Source: Neocallimastix lanati (nom. inval.)
Taxonomy: Eukaryota > Neocallimastigomycota > Neocallimastigomycetes > Neocallimastigales > Neocallimastigaceae
DNA: 28,596 nucleotides
Reading direction: 5' to 3'
Assembly: GCA_016946835.1 (NCBI GenBank)
Contig: JACVTC010000440.1
Location: 1-28,596, forward strand
In this document: one piece after another, positions 10,356-20,554 of the stretch
How positions within the stretch are numbered: the first letter of the stretch is position 1
How the letters are laid out: the number at the start of each line of letters is the position of its first letter
Made by a program: the position numbers and the translations under genes
Notes under the pieces: generated by a model
Database searches by the model: none
What the model saw: the letters and a program-made list of their open reading frames with translations, nothing else
What the model was told of the DNA's origin: nothing

Positions 10356-11201
10356 TGTTATGGTTCGGGTTTTATTAGAATTTTATTTAATTATTTATTT
10401 TTAATATTTTTCTGTCTACATTTTAATTATTGAAAAACTTCACTTATTTATACTTTTTGAAAAAAAATAAATATGTAAAGCCTTTCTACATTTTATTATC
10501 ATATTTAAAAAAAAAAAAAATATTTACTATTACTAATTACTTAAAATTTTATATTAATTTAAATTAACTAATTCATAAGTATTTTTATTTTAATAAATTT
10601 TGTTTATATAATTTTATATTATTTTTCATATACTAAAACTAAATTATTTAATATATACGAAAAGTAACAAGCAAAATTTAAAAAGATTTTACAGAAAAAT
10701 AAAGTTATTTTAATCAAGAATGTTAATATAATATTCTTATATTTTATATAAAATAAATTTAAAAACTATAATATATTTAATATTTATTATTAATCAATTA
10801 AGATTTGATTTTATTTGTGGGGAATAAAAATATAAAATAATCAATTTAAAAATAAAATAAAATACTAAAAAGAATACAAGTTTAATATTGATACAATATA
10901 ATAATAATATAATAATATATTTGAAAATAAAAATAAAATATTAATATTGATAATAAACACTTTAATAAAATAATAAAATTTAAGGTTAAATTATAGATAT
11001 TGATATTAATAATAAAAATATAAAATTATTGATAATATTTTAGAAACTTTTAATAAAAATATAAAAAAAAAATAAATATATTTAGAAAATATTTTAGTAT
11101 AGAAAATATAGTAAAGTAATATTAAGTAAAGAATAATATAATGGATTCTAAAGTAAGTTGAAATTCTAATTAATAATCCATTATATGTTCGTTCTTTACC
11201 A
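10356..11201 (-). repeat. LTR of A-I, 5' LTR in element sense
   Basis: TGTTATGG...TTTACCA, the partner of 2127-2966. It shares private variants with that LTR (ATTATTGAAAAAC, TACTTAAAATTTT) that the A-II LTRs lack, so the pairing of LTRs into elements is clear. Transcription on the minus strand should start here. No core promoter could be identified with confidence. Confidence 0.93.
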
Positions 11202-11205
11202 ATAT

Positions 11206-12042
11206 TGTTATGGTTCGGGTTTTATTAGAATTTTATTTAATTATTTATTTTTAATATTTTTCTGTCTACATTTTAATTCTTGAAAAACTTCACTTATTTA
11301 TACTTTTTGAAAAAAAATAAATATGTAAAGCCTTTCTACATTTTGTTATCATATTTAAAAAAAAATAATCTACTATTACTAATTACTTCAATTTTATATT
11401 AATTTAAATTAATTAATTCATAAATATTTTTATTTTAATAAATTTTGTTTATATAATTTTATATTATTTTTCATATACTAAAACTAAATTATTTAATATA
11501 TATACGAAAAGAAACAAACAAAATTTAAAAAGATTTTACAGAAAAATAAAGTTATTTTAATCAAGAATGTTAATATAATATTCTTATATTTTATATAAAA
11601 TAAATTTAAAAACTATAATATATTTAATATTTATTATTAATCAATTAAGATTTGATTTTATTTGTGGGGAATAAAAAAATATTAAATAATCAATTTAAAA
11701 ATAAAATAAAATACTAAAAAGAATACAAGTTTAATATTGATACAATATAATAATAATATAATAATATATTTGAAAATAAAAATAAAATATTAATATTGAT
11801 AATAAACACTTTAATAAAATAATAAAATTTAAGGTTAAATTATAGATATTGATATTAATAATAAAAATATAGAATTATTGATAATATTTTAGAAACTTTT
11901 AATAAAAATAAAAAAAATATATTTAGAAAATATTTTAGTATAGAAAATATAGTAAAGTAATATTAAGTAAAGAATAATATAATGGATTCTAAAGTAAGTT
12001 GAAATTCTAATTAATAATCCATTATATGTTCGTTCTTTACCA
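11206..12042 (-). repeat. LTR of A-II, 3' LTR in element sense
   Basis: TGTTATGG...TTTACCA. It carries the A-II variants ATTCTTGAAAAAC, TTTTGTTATC and ACTTCAATTTTAT, shared with 18807-19642 and absent from the A-I LTRs. It also has the terminal ATATAATGGATT inverted repeat. Confidence 0.94.
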
Positions 12043-12065
12043 AGATGCCCCCACTAAGACTCAAG
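12043..12065 (-). promoter_or_regulatory. Polypurine-tract region of A-II
   Basis: The minus strand reads GTGGGGGCATCT directly before the LTR, identical to A-I. It is assigned by position between the pol stop and the 3' LTR. Confidence 0.5.
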
Positions 12066-15000
12066 CTAATCTATAGCTGAGTTATACTTTACTATATTTT
12101 TCAAATGAACATTACGATTCATTTGAATCATAGTATTTGGGTCCGCAAGTGTTACGGTATTAAATTGTTTTTTTATTACTTTTAAAGGACCGACAAAATA
12201 AGGTTCTAATTTAGAACGACTAAAATTTCGAACAAGAACTAAATCGCCGATTCTTATGTTTTTGGAATTTTTCATGCTATTTTTTTCTTCTCTTCGATTG
12301 GCCCAATATTTACTTGCGTTCTTTACATTTTCAGCTGCTTCCTTGGTCCACCTATAATGTGAGATAAATTTTTCTAAAAGAATTTCATCTGAAGATTTAT
12401 TCACTCCTTGTGTAGGTCTAGCAGCAATGTCGAAAGGCTGTTGATCCTCACGACCATAAACTAATTCGAAGCTAGAATGTTTGGTTACAGAATTCTTTGT
12501 AGTTCTAAGGGCCCACAAGGCTGAAGGTAATACCTCATCCCAGTCTTTATTTTCTTCACCAAGTAATCTCAATAATTTACCAATTTCTTTATTCCTATTT
12601 TCAACCAATCCATTACTTTCCGGGTGATAGGTAGTGGTAAATTTTACGTAAACATCATATAAGTCCAGGAATATTTTAGTCATATCCGATGTGAATTGAA
12701 CGCCATTATCCGTTGTAATGACTTGAGGAACTCCATGTCTAGCGAAAACATTTATTAAAAACTTAATGATGTCCTTAGATGTAATATTTTCAGTAGGTTC
12801 AGCCTCCACCCACTTTGTGAAATAATCCACCGCAACAATGATATATTGGTTTTTATTACCAGTTTTTATTAAGGGACCAATAATATCAAGTCCAAGATGA
12901 GTAAAAGGGCCTTCAACTTCTGTTGGAATGTTTTCGGTTGGTTCTGGATATGGCTGAGGGCGATTTAACTGACATTTTTCGCATTTTGAAATTATCCGTT
13001 TTATATCGTTGACCATATCATTCCAGTAGTAACTTTTTCTAAGTCTTTGATATGTTTTATAATAACCTTCATGGCCAATATGATGTGCTTCGAGAATTAA
13101 TTTTAGTTTTTCATTTGTTTCGGTAACAAGTTTTCTATAATTATTTCCATCTATAAAATAATCTATACCATCAATCTTTGTAAATTTTTCTTCAATAAAT
13201 TCTTTAATTACTTTAGAAAGTGAATCATTTTCATCATCTTTATTCGTTTTTATAGCTAATACCTTTTGTTCTTTATCGTTCTTCATTCTAGATAAAGCGT
13301 CGGCTACTACATTCTTTTTACCTTGCTCATAGCGAATATCCACTTTTAGCATACTTGCAGTCAAACACCATCTTGTTTGTCGTGCATTATTCGGTTCCTT
13401 ATTATTAAATAAACCTAGTAGAGGTTTGTGATCTGTAAAAACTATGGTTCTAAAGGGGCTTCCCATAATATAAGGTTTTAATTTAGTAATACAATAATAT
13501 AAAGCCGTTCCTTCCAAATCGGTTATTCCATAATTCTTTTCTGCTTTGGTTAAGCTACGGCTAATGAAATGAATCGGGTGTTCTATTTCCGATTCGTCTT
13601 TCTGCAATAAAACTCCACCAATACCTTCATATGATGCATCTGTTCGAATAATGAATTCTTTGGAAAAATCAGGATATTTTAAAATAGGAGCATTAATTAA
13701 TTTTTCTTTTAATTTGGTAAAACTTTGTTTTTGTTCATTATTCCATTTATATTTTACGCCTTTTCTTAATAGCTTACAAAGAGGAGCTGAGGTTTGAGCA
13801 TATTCATTTATAAAGTTCCTATAATATCCTACAGCACCTAAGAATGATCTTAACTCATGTATATTCGTGGGTTCTTTCCAGGCTTTAATTGCTTCAATTT
13901 TACTATTTTGAGGACTTAGACCCTTAGTAGAAATCTTGTGACCAAGAACTTCAACTTCCGTTTGCATAAAGTGACATTTTTCAATATTAATTTTTAATTT
14001 ATGTTCCTTGAAGATTGCTAATACCTGTTTTATGTGTTGGATATGTTCTTCGACAGTTTTTGAATATATAAGTATATCATCAATAAAGTTGAAAACACAT
14101 TTTCCGATTAAAGGAAATAAAATTCTATTCATTTCCCGTTGGAAGGTAGCCGGAGCTCCAGTTAATCCGAAAGGCATAACTTTGAATTGGTAGTTGCCAA
14201 ATTTGGTTGTAAAACTGGTTATTTCAACACTTTCTTCGTCCATTAAGATTTGATGGTAACCTGAGTATAGATCCATAGTAGTAAAGATTTTGGCACCATC
14301 TAAACTGTCAAATATCTCGTCAATATATGGAAGGGTATAAGAGTCTTTTTCGGTTAGATCATTCACCTTGCGGTAGTCCACACACAATCTCCATTTTCCA
14401 TTAGCCTTTGGGACCACAACAACAGGTGAAGACCATTCTGAATAAGATGGTACAACTAGCTTTTTCTTAATAAGTTTAATTAGTTCTTCTTTAATAATAT
14501 CCGATTTAAATTTGGTTACCCTGTAACATCTTTGTTTAACAGGTTTTGCGTTCGCTTTCAAGTTAATCTTATGAGGTGCTAAGTCTGACGGGGTTAATTC
14601 TTCAGAAGATGTCGCTATAATGTCCAAGTTTTCTTCAAGTAATTTTACTATTACATCTTTATAATCTTTACAAAGACTTGCTAAAAATTTTTCATCATGG
14701 ATATACTCTTGCGGAGATAGACCTTCAAGTTTCTTTAATTCATTAGTTGTGTCTTCATCTTCAAGTATTTTCCTTACTATACATACTAATTTTTCTTCTT
14801 CTTGGAAATTATTATTAATAGGAGCTATAACGTCGATTAGTCCTTGAGAATTAAATTGACATAAACTATATCTTATAGGATGGATAAAAAGATTGTGTTC
14901 TACTTGAGTTTGAAAATTAATCAACAAATCATAAAATGGGTCATCATCATCAATTATACGAAAATCTACTATCATTTTATAATCATTAATCTTAACAGGT

Positions 15001-16178
15001 ATTCGTACAATGATTCCTTCTGAATACTCATCATTCTTAGTCGCTAAACGTATCCTTCCACGACTAATACCTACTTCTTCATAATTTCCAGGTAATTTCT
15101 CATAAAATTTTTTTGTGATAACATTGAGATTGCTACAAGAATCAATTAGTGCTTTACCAGGAATTTCATCTACTGTTACATCAACCATGGCAATATCTTC
15201 TTCTGAGGTTTCCTTACTTTTGCTAATATAAGAGTGATCAATATTATTTACCAAAGTAGCAGCAGCAATAGTATTGTTTAATGCACCTATTATTTTCTTT
15301 TCAGGTTTTTCTAATTTTAATCCTTGACTTACTTGACTTCTGACTTTTGGAGAAACATTGAGGAGCTGACCGAAACTAATATTACACTTGGTTTCATTCA
15401 AATCTTGTAAAACATCATATTCTTCCTGATCCTTACGCATCTTGATGTTCCTAAGCGTTCTACTAATTGTTGCTTTTTCTTTAGGCTCTTGAAAATCTAT
15501 GAGCTTCTGTAATGTAATATTCTCATGACCTTCGTCATTAAGCTTTTCAGGAACTTCAATAACTTCCATTTCATTGATTTGTTTTGTTTTAATAATTTTA
15601 TCGTTTTCATTATCGATTAATTTATTTAATCGTTGATGCATTTTATCACTAGTAGTACTGATGCTATTTCTTTGTTTTGAAGAATCCAGACTTTGCTTTT
15701 CTCTTATAGTAATATTATCCTCCCTTTCCTTCCTTTTTCCCTTGTTATTTCCAAAGTTAGCTCTTTCTTTATTCCGAATTTGTTTTTCTTTGGCTTTCTC
15801 AATATTTATATTAGGCTGCGCCATTATCGAAGGATGTAGTTGATTTTTATTTTTAACAATTATTCTATTTTCTATTTCCTTCTCTTTTATCTTTCTTATT
15901 GCAGGAGTTGTTATAGGGGTAGGATTATCTTTGAGACTTTTACGTTGTCTCTTTTCATTATTTTCACTAGTTTCATCGTTAGTCGTCAACTTCCTTTTTG
16001 TCGCACTAACTATAAATTCTACATCATTCTCATTATCGGATTCTTTGTGAGTTTCATTAGTATAGGAAGCATCTTCTTTTTCTTCCTTATTATAATCATT
16101 TGTACTACTAGGAATGGATTTGTATTGTAATGAAGCTATTTTATTTTTATAGGGAGTGCTTCCTCTCCCTTTTAGTGG
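12066..16178 (-). CDS. pol: Pol polyprotein of A-II (protease, RT, RNase H, integrase)
   Basis: Copies element RNA into DNA and integrates it. The frame is open from the slippery site (16178) with no ATG near its start; the 1307-residue reading beginning at 15989 starts with TTG. It is therefore expected as a Gag-Pol fusion with about 1370 pol residues. In the 1307-residue numbering: a Lys/Asn-rich linker (1-230); protease motif ALIDSCSN with Asp283, where DSC replaces the usual DSG/DTG; RT with the FIDD box at 635-638; RNase H with TDAS (Asp784) and TDHKPL; integrase zinc finger His969/His973/Cys1003/Cys1006; catalytic Asp1035, Asp1094 and Glu1130 (D,D35E spacing); and a GPY/F-like module (EPYFVGPLKV). 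It ends soon after VHLKNIVKY, so there is no chromodomain. Confidence 0.95.
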   Translation of the reverse strand, partial: PLKGRGSTPYKNKIASLQYKSIPSSTNDYNKEEKEDASYTNETHKESDNENDVEFIVSATKRKLTTNDETSENNEKRQRKSLKDNPTPITTPAIRKIKEKEIENRIIVKNKNQLHPSIMAQPNINIEKAKEKQIRNKERANFGNNKGKRKEREDNITIREKQSLDSSKQRNSISTTSDKMHQRLNKLIDNENDKIIKTKQINEMEVIEVPEKLNDEGHENITLQKLIDFQEPKEKATISRTLRNIKMRKDQEEYDVLQDLNETKCNISFGQLLNVSPKVRSQVSQGLKLEKPEKKIIGALNNTIAAATLVNNIDHSYISKSKETSEEDIAMVDVTVDEIPGKALIDSCSNLNVITKKFYEKLPGNYEEVGISRGRIRLATKNDEYSEGIIVRIPVKINDYKMIVDFRIIDDDDPFYDLLINFQTQVEHNLFIHPIRYSLCQFNSQGLIDVIAPINNNFQEEEKLVCIVRKILEDEDTTNELKKLEGLSPQEYIHDEKFLASLCKDYKDVIVKLLEENLDIIATSSEELTPSDLAPHKINLKANAKPVKQRCYRVTKFKSDIIKEELIKLIKKKLVVPSYSEWSSPVVVVPKANGKWRLCVDYRKVNDLTEKDSYTLPYIDEIFDSLDGAKIFTTMDLYSGYHQILMDEESVEITSFTTKFGNYQFKVMPFGLTGAPATFQREMNRILFPLIGKCVFNFIDDILIYSKTVEEHIQHIKQVLAIFKEHKLKINIEKCHFMQTEVEVLGHKISTKGLSPQNSKIEAIKAWKEPTNIHELRSFLGAVGYYRNFINEYAQTSAPLCKLLRKGVKYKWNNEQKQSFTKLKEKLINAPILKYPDFSKEFIIRTDASYEGIGGVLLQKDESEIEHPIHFISRSLTKAEKNYGITDLEGTALYYCITKLKPYIMGSPFRTIVFTDHKPLLGLFNNKEPNNARQTRWCLTASMLKVDIRYEQGKKNVVADALSRMKNDKEQKVLAIKTNKDDENDSLSKVIKEFIEEKFTKIDGIDYFIDGNNYRKLVTETNEKLKLILEAHHIGHEGYYKTYQRLRKSYYWNDMVNDIKRIISKCEKCQLNRPQPYPEPTENIPTEVEGPFTHLGLDIIGPLIKTGNKNQYIIVAVDYFTKWVEAEPTENITSKDIIKFLINVFARHGVPQVITTDNGVQFTSDMTKIFLDLYDVYVKFTTTYHPESNGLVENRNKEIGKLLRLLGEENKDWDEVLPSALWALRTTKNSVTKHSSFELVYGREDQQPFDIAARPTQGVNKSSDEILLEKFISHYRWTKEAAENVKNASKYWANRREEKNSMKNSKNIRIGDLVLVRNFSRSKLEPYFVGPLKVIKKQFNTVTLADPNTMIQMNRNVHLKNIVKYNSAID

Positions 16179-16184
16179 TTTAAA
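16132..16184 (-). promoter_or_regulatory. -1 ribosomal frameshift signal of A-II
   Basis: Heptamer U UUA AAC (16178-16184, minus) is in the gag frame as TCT TTA AAC CAC TAA. An 8-nt spacer is followed by GGGAG (complement at 16165-16169), loop AGGAAGCA, and CUCCC (complement at 16152-16156). After 15 nt comes GCUUC (16132-16136), which can pair with the loop GAAGC. Slipping back one base puts the ribosome exactly in the open pol frame. Confidence 0.9.
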
Positions 16185-17065
16185 GATTTTCCACTATATA
16201 ACCGTTTCTTATTTTCTTGAATAATTGCATTTAACTTAGGACAATTATACTGCAAATGTCCTGGATCGCTACAATAAAAACAGGCTTTAATAGTAAGATT
16301 TTTCATTTTTTTTGTTAAGTCCTCCAATTCGTAATCTTTATTTCTTTTTGGGGTTCTAACTTCATAATTCTCCCTTACTACTTTTCTGTTGTTTTGATAA
16401 TTATTCCTGATATTTATTCTTGGGTTGACAATTTCAGTTGAGTACTCTTTTGAGGGTCTCAAATTCATTACTCTATCAACCTTTTCGGCAATGTCAAACG
16501 CCCGATTTAAAGAAATGTCATCCTTAAGGGAGACCCTTTTCCAAGCTTCTTCATTGTTCCTAAGAGCATCAATATAATCGAGAACACTGACTCGCTTCTT
16601 TCTTTTCTTATCTAATTTCAAATATATGGATCGGAAACGAGTATTAAAGTCTTTTACTCGCTCATTTCTTTTAATTCTTAAAGCACGGAGCTCACGAAGT
16701 AACATATTCTGGTCTTCTTTAAGACCATAAAAAGTTTCTATTGCTTCTACAATTTCCTTTAAGGAAGGATATTCATCTTTTTTCTTTTCTTCTGAATCAG
16801 ATTCTTCTTCTTCTTCGTCCTCACTTTCTGATTCAGAATCGGTACTGTAACTTTCAATTAAATCCTGGATAACTTCGCGAGGCTCTCCAGTAGACGTGAG
16901 TAAGCAGGCGGTAAAAATCTTTTTGGGATCAGTAACTTCCTCAAGTTTTATCCATAATCGGATTTCTGATTCCCAAGATTTGATATCGAGATTTTCCTTT
17001 GAAATTTTCTCGATATCTTTTAATTCCTTTTTTAATTCTTTAAAATTGATTTTATTTTCAGCCAT
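16172..17065 (-). CDS. gag: Gag of A-II with CCHC zinc knuckle
   Basis: Capsid/nucleocapsid-type protein of 297 residues that should assemble particles and bind element RNA. The start is the ATG at 17065 (MAENKINFKELKKELKD). The 13 codons before it are open but begin with TTG, and the chosen ATG aligns with the family B start. Visible parts: a helical N-terminal half with IKSWESEIRLWIKL; an acidic run of Ser, Asp and Glu near residues 70-95; KDFNTRFRSIYLKLDKKRKKR, typical of retrotransposon Gag cores; an Arg/Asn-rich stretch; and one zinc knuckle CFYCSDPGHLQYNC (C-x2-C-x4-H-x4-C, about residues 262-275). The stop falls two codons after the slippery heptamer, and pol follows in the -1 frame. 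Confidence 0.95.
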   Translation of the reverse strand: MAENKINFKELKKELKDIEKISKENLDIKSWESEIRLWIKLEEVTDPKKIFTACLLTSTGEPREVIQDLIESYSTDSESESEDEEEEESDSEEKKKDEYPSLKEIVEAIETFYGLKEDQNMLLRELRALRIKRNERVKDFNTRFRSIYLKLDKKRKKRVSVLDYIDALRNNEEAWKRVSLKDDISLNRAFDIAEKVDRVMNLRPSKEYSTEIVNPRINIRNNYQNNRKVVRENYEVRTPKRNKDYELEDLTKKMKNLTIKACFYCSDPGHLQYNCPKLNAIIQENKKRLYSGKSLNH

Positions 17066-17189
17066 TTGAAAATTTAAAAATGGTATTAATGCTATGATAT
17101 CCAATTTAAAAATATGTTTACTTTAAAAATATATTTAATAACAAAAAAAAAAAAATAAATTTATCTTTGTTTTATACTAATATAATTAT

Positions 17190-17357
17190 GGACTCAGAAA
17201 ACCCTCTGACAATCCAATTCTTTATTCCAATAATAATTCAGACTCAGAATCTCTCTCTGAAAATCTGATAAATTAATTCAGACTCGAAAACACCCTTCGA
17301 AAATCTGAAACTAAAAAAAATAAATTCAGACTCAAAAACGCAATTTGAAAATCTGAA
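17190..17357 (-). repeat. Four-unit hairpin repeat array in the A-II leader
   Basis: The same four units as in A-I at 8118-8287, with only spacer homopolymers differing. The first unit reads GGA-CT-CAGA-loop-TCTG-ACAA-TCC on the plus strand. In the sense RNA each hairpin has UUUU or UUGU opposite AG between its two stems. It lies about 125 nt before the gag ATG. Confidence 0.8.
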
Positions 17358-17659
17358 GCTTTTTATTATGAATTTTAATGTTTATTATATTCTCTTAAGC
17401 ATTAATACACAAAATATGTATATCTTAATCTTTTTTTTTTAAATTTATTTGTAGTAATAACTTCTTTATTTAATTTTATTTAATATATTTATTTCCTTTA
17501 TTAAAATAATTAATATAACATAAAGCAAATTGTATAAATACTTAAATAATAATAATAATGTATATTTATTTTTATTTTTATTTCTTTTTTGTATATATTT
17601 ATTATTCTATTAATTCTTTGTTATAACATTTAATGAAATATTAAATAAAAAGTTAAAAT

Positions 17660-17940
17660 ACAAGCCAAACTATATAGTGTTGAACCATCAAATATATAGC
17701 TTGTTAACCCTTCTTACAATAAGTCCCCTTAGCTCTTTATTGATAAGTTGATAATGTCGATTGTTAATTATTAAGAAACTTAATAAAAAGAAGGTAGCAA
17801 TATTAAATTCTTTTTAATTTGGCTAACTTATTGTTAGTAATAAAGAAGATAATAACGTATCCTTCCCAGTATCAACAAGATCAAAACAATAAAGTATTAT
17901 GTGTGGGTGTTCAACTATCCCGCGTAGAGAGTTGTAAGAC
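17660..17940 (-). other. Conserved structured leader segment, A-II
   Basis: The counterpart of 8590-8880, nearly unchanged in sequence, including the ACAAG/CTTGT plus CTATATA/TATATAG stem (17660-17704). No coding frame or known RNA motif was recognised. Confidence 0.45.
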
Positions 17941-18339
17941 AGCTTATTTATATTTTTCTTTTTAATTAAAATTTAATTAATTATATAACGAATAATAGAA
18001 AATTTAACACACAAAAAAAAAAAATTTCAATTATAAAAATTTCGAAAAAAAAAAAATTTAATTATATAAAATCATAAAAAATAATACACTTATTTGAAAA
18101 ATAATAATAATAATCTAATTTTATATATTCTATATATATATATTGTACATGTATATATTAAAAAAAAATAAAATAAACTGATAAACATAAAAAAAAATTA
18201 CAATTTATTATTTAGAATTATTAATATAAAAAAAAAATTTATTTATAAAATTTATTCTTATTTAAAAAAAAAATTAAAAATTTGTACTACAAAAAAAAAA
18301 AAATTTTTTTTTGCTTATTATTTTAATATTTATCATTAA

Positions 18340-18345
<6 letters not shown>

Positions 18346-18406
<61 letters not shown>

Positions 18407-18447
18407 TATATAAATCTATATCTATGATAATACTATTGGTTAAAAAA

Positions 18448-18496
<49 letters not shown>
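18346..18496 (-). repeat. Pure T tracts in the A-II leader
   Basis: T runs at 18346-18403 and 18452-18496 (poly(A) in sense RNA). The second run is directly followed by the sequence that in A-I lies after the 31-nt T tract at 10015-10045. A-II is therefore a T-tract-bounded deletion relative to A-I, or A-I an insertion. Confidence 0.9.
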
Positions 18497-18499
<3 letters not shown>

Positions 18500-18567
18500 A
18501 TAACTTTTATTATTATTAATATTAATATTAAATTATTAATTATTATTATTTAACAAAACTTATGGAT

Positions 18568-18721
18568 AATCTGATAGTATACCCTGTCTGACGTGCAGCT
18601 TGCCTCTTCACGGCGTCATGCCACGCGGGTACCACGGCTACTGTATTCAATATAAAATACAGCAGTCCAGAGCCTACTAGCCCAATTACTATGTAGGTTA
18701 AACTTAGCCCGGAAATCTATA
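18568..18721 (-). other. Leader block conserved between families A and B (A-II copy)
   Basis: Essentially identical to 10117-10270, and placed about 60 nt inside the PBS. It contains the CTGTATT/AATACAG stem and the CCTAC/GTAGG hairpin shared with family B. Confidence 0.75.
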
Positions 18722-18783
18722 TCCAAGGCTTTGTTAAATAATTTAATTAATAAATAATATTAAATTTTATTTTTCTAATATTC

Positions 18784-18799
18784 CCCGATATCTCCACCA
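18784..18799 (-). promoter_or_regulatory. Primer-binding site of A-II
   Basis: The minus strand reads TGGTGGAGATATCGGG, 7 nt from the LTR, identical to A-I and B. See the A-I entry for the tRNA it implies. Confidence 0.75.
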
Positions 18800-18806
18800 T
18801 AAATTA

Positions 18807-19642
18807 TGTTATGGTTCGGGTTTTATTAGAATTTTATTTAATTATTTATTTTTAATATTTTTCTGTCTACATTTTAATTCTTGAAAAACTTCACTTATTT
18901 ATACTTTTTGAAAAAAAATAAATATGTAAAGCCTTTCTACATTTTGTTATCATATTTAAAAAAAATAATCTACTATTACTAATTACTTCAATTTTATATT
19001 AATTTAAATTAATTAATTCATAAATATTTTTATTTTAATAAATTTTGTTTATATAATTTTATATTATTTTTCATATACTAAAACTAAATTATTTAATATA
19101 TATACGAAAAGAAACAAACAAAATTTAAAAAGATTTTACAGAAAAATAAAGTTATTTTAATCAAGAATGTTAATATAATATTCTTATATTTTATATAAAA
19201 TAAATTTAAAAACTATAATATATTTAATATTTATTATTAATCAATTAAGATTTGATTTTATTTGTGGGGAATAAAAAAATATTAAATAATCAATTTAAAA
19301 ATAAAATAAAATACTAAAAAGAATACAAGTTTAATATTGATACAATATAATAATAATATAATAATATATTTGAAAATAAAAATAAAATATTAATATTGAT
19401 AATAAACACTTTAATAAAATAATAAAATTTAAGGTTAAATTATAGATATTGATATTAATAATAAAAATATAGAATTATTGATAATATTTTAGAAACTTTT
19501 AATAAAAATAAAAAAAATATATTTAGAAAATATTTTAGTATAGAAAATATAGTAAAGTAATATTAAGTAAAGAATAATATAATGGATTCTAAAGTAAGTT
19601 GAAATTCTAATTAATAATCCATTATATGTTCGTTCTTTACCA
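18807..19642 (-). repeat. LTR of A-II, 5' LTR in element sense
   Basis: TGTTATGG...TTTACCA, matching 11206-12042 apart from a run-length change. Its right end is followed by AATA and then the B LTR, so it formerly abutted the tRNA leader. Confidence 0.94.
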
Positions 19643-19646
19643 AATA
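19643..19646. repeat. Left target-site duplication of element B (AATA)
   Basis: AATA before TGTTAAGG is repeated at 27806-27809 after the other B LTR. If the shared terminal A is excluded from the LTRs, the duplication could be called as 5 bp, AAATA. Confidence 0.6.
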
Positions 19647-19859
19647 TGTTAAGGTTTTAGAGAATTAAATAAAAATAAAGTAAGAAACACAAATTTTATT
19701 TTTTTATTTATTATTTTTATTTATAAATTTATTTTATTTTATTTTATTTTATTTTATTTTTTTTGATGATATTTAAAAATTAGTAGCAAAATTTACAACT
19801 ATTTATACTTTTTTTCAAGGCATAAAAGTTGTTCTTGCCACTAAATTACATTTTATTTA

Positions 19860-19891
<32 letters not shown>

Positions 19892-19982
19892 AAACTATTA
19901 AATTTAAATTGATTTTTATAATTAATTATATAAAATTTAATTATAACAATATAAATAAAATACATTTATAATATTAATAAAA

Positions 19983-20035
<53 letters not shown>

Positions 20036-20536
20036 TTATTTATTTAAAAATATCTAAAATATTACTAATAAGAATTTATTTAATTGGCTAAAATTTTTAT
20101 TACAATCTGTTAAAATATTCAAATAAAAATAAAAATACTATTCTAATATAAAGGTTTTTAATAAAATAAAATATTTTTCAATATAAAATAAAACATTTCG
20201 ATATAAAATTTTATAATAAAAGTTAAAATATAATATATAAATTTTTAATTATCAATATATAAAAATATTATTAATACAAATTTTCATTATTAATATAAAA
20301 ATAAAAAAATAAGATTTATTATTAATATTGTTAATATAAGTTTTAAATATATAAAAATATTACTATTAATATAAGATTTAATATAAAAATTATAAAGTTT
20401 AATATAATTTTTGATCTAATTTTTAATCTTTGAATTTAAAAATTTATTAAAGTACAAAAATAATAATGTACACATAATGTATTAGAAATAAATCGTAGAT
20501 TTAATTAAGAATGCATTATTTAGTACATTCTTATCA
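19647..20536 (-). repeat. LTR of B, 3' LTR in element sense
   Basis: Starts TGTTAAGG and ends TTCTTATCA, with a partner at 26923-27805. It contains T tracts at 19860-19887 and 19985-20033. The right end forms a two-part inverted repeat (AATGTAC/GTACATT outside, ATAATGTATT/AATGCATTAT inside). Confidence 0.93.
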
Positions 20537-20554
20537 AGATGCCCCGACGAAGAC
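20537..20554 (-). promoter_or_regulatory. Polypurine-tract region of B
   Basis: The minus strand reads CGTCGGGGCATCT directly before the LTR. GGGGCATCT is shared with family A. It is short and interrupted compared with known tracts. Confidence 0.45.

Larger units (their letters stand above)
2127..11201 (-). mobile_element. Ty3/Gypsy LTR retrotransposon A-I, full length, frames broken
   Basis: This is a complete element by structure: two LTRs (2127-2966 and 10356-11201), PBS beside the right LTR, gag then pol on the minus strand, and a short purine stretch beside the left LTR. The order protease, RT, RNase H, integrase is that of Ty3/Gypsy (Metaviridae). It is nearly identical to A-II but carries seven one-base insertions between 5893 and 8046 that break gag and the first third of pol. 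It also has about 620 bp of leader (9427-10045) that A-II lacks. Its LTRs differ from each other by only a few substitutions (for example CATAA/TATAA and CAAAC/CAAGC) plus homopolymer changes. No target-site duplication is visible: TTTT lies to the left and ATAT to the right. Confidence 0.93.
11206..19642 (-). mobile_element. Ty3/Gypsy LTR retrotransposon A-II, intact
   Basis: This is a full-length element with LTRs 11206-12042 and 18807-19642, PBS, open gag (16172-17065), a -1 frameshift signal and open pol. I see no substitution between its LTRs, only homopolymer length, so it inserted recently. It sits 4 bp (ATAT) from A-I and 4 bp (AATA) from B. Read through B, its right flank is AATAT, matching AATAT on its left if the last A of the A-I LTR is counted. 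This fits a 5-bp duplication, though the evidence is weak in such AT-rich DNA. All parts needed for autonomous transposition appear present. Confidence 0.95.

Noticed and set aside
17066-17104. Thirteen-residue N-terminal extension of Gag (begins at TTG)
   Set aside because: The first codon is TTG, not ATG. The next ATG aligns with the family B start.
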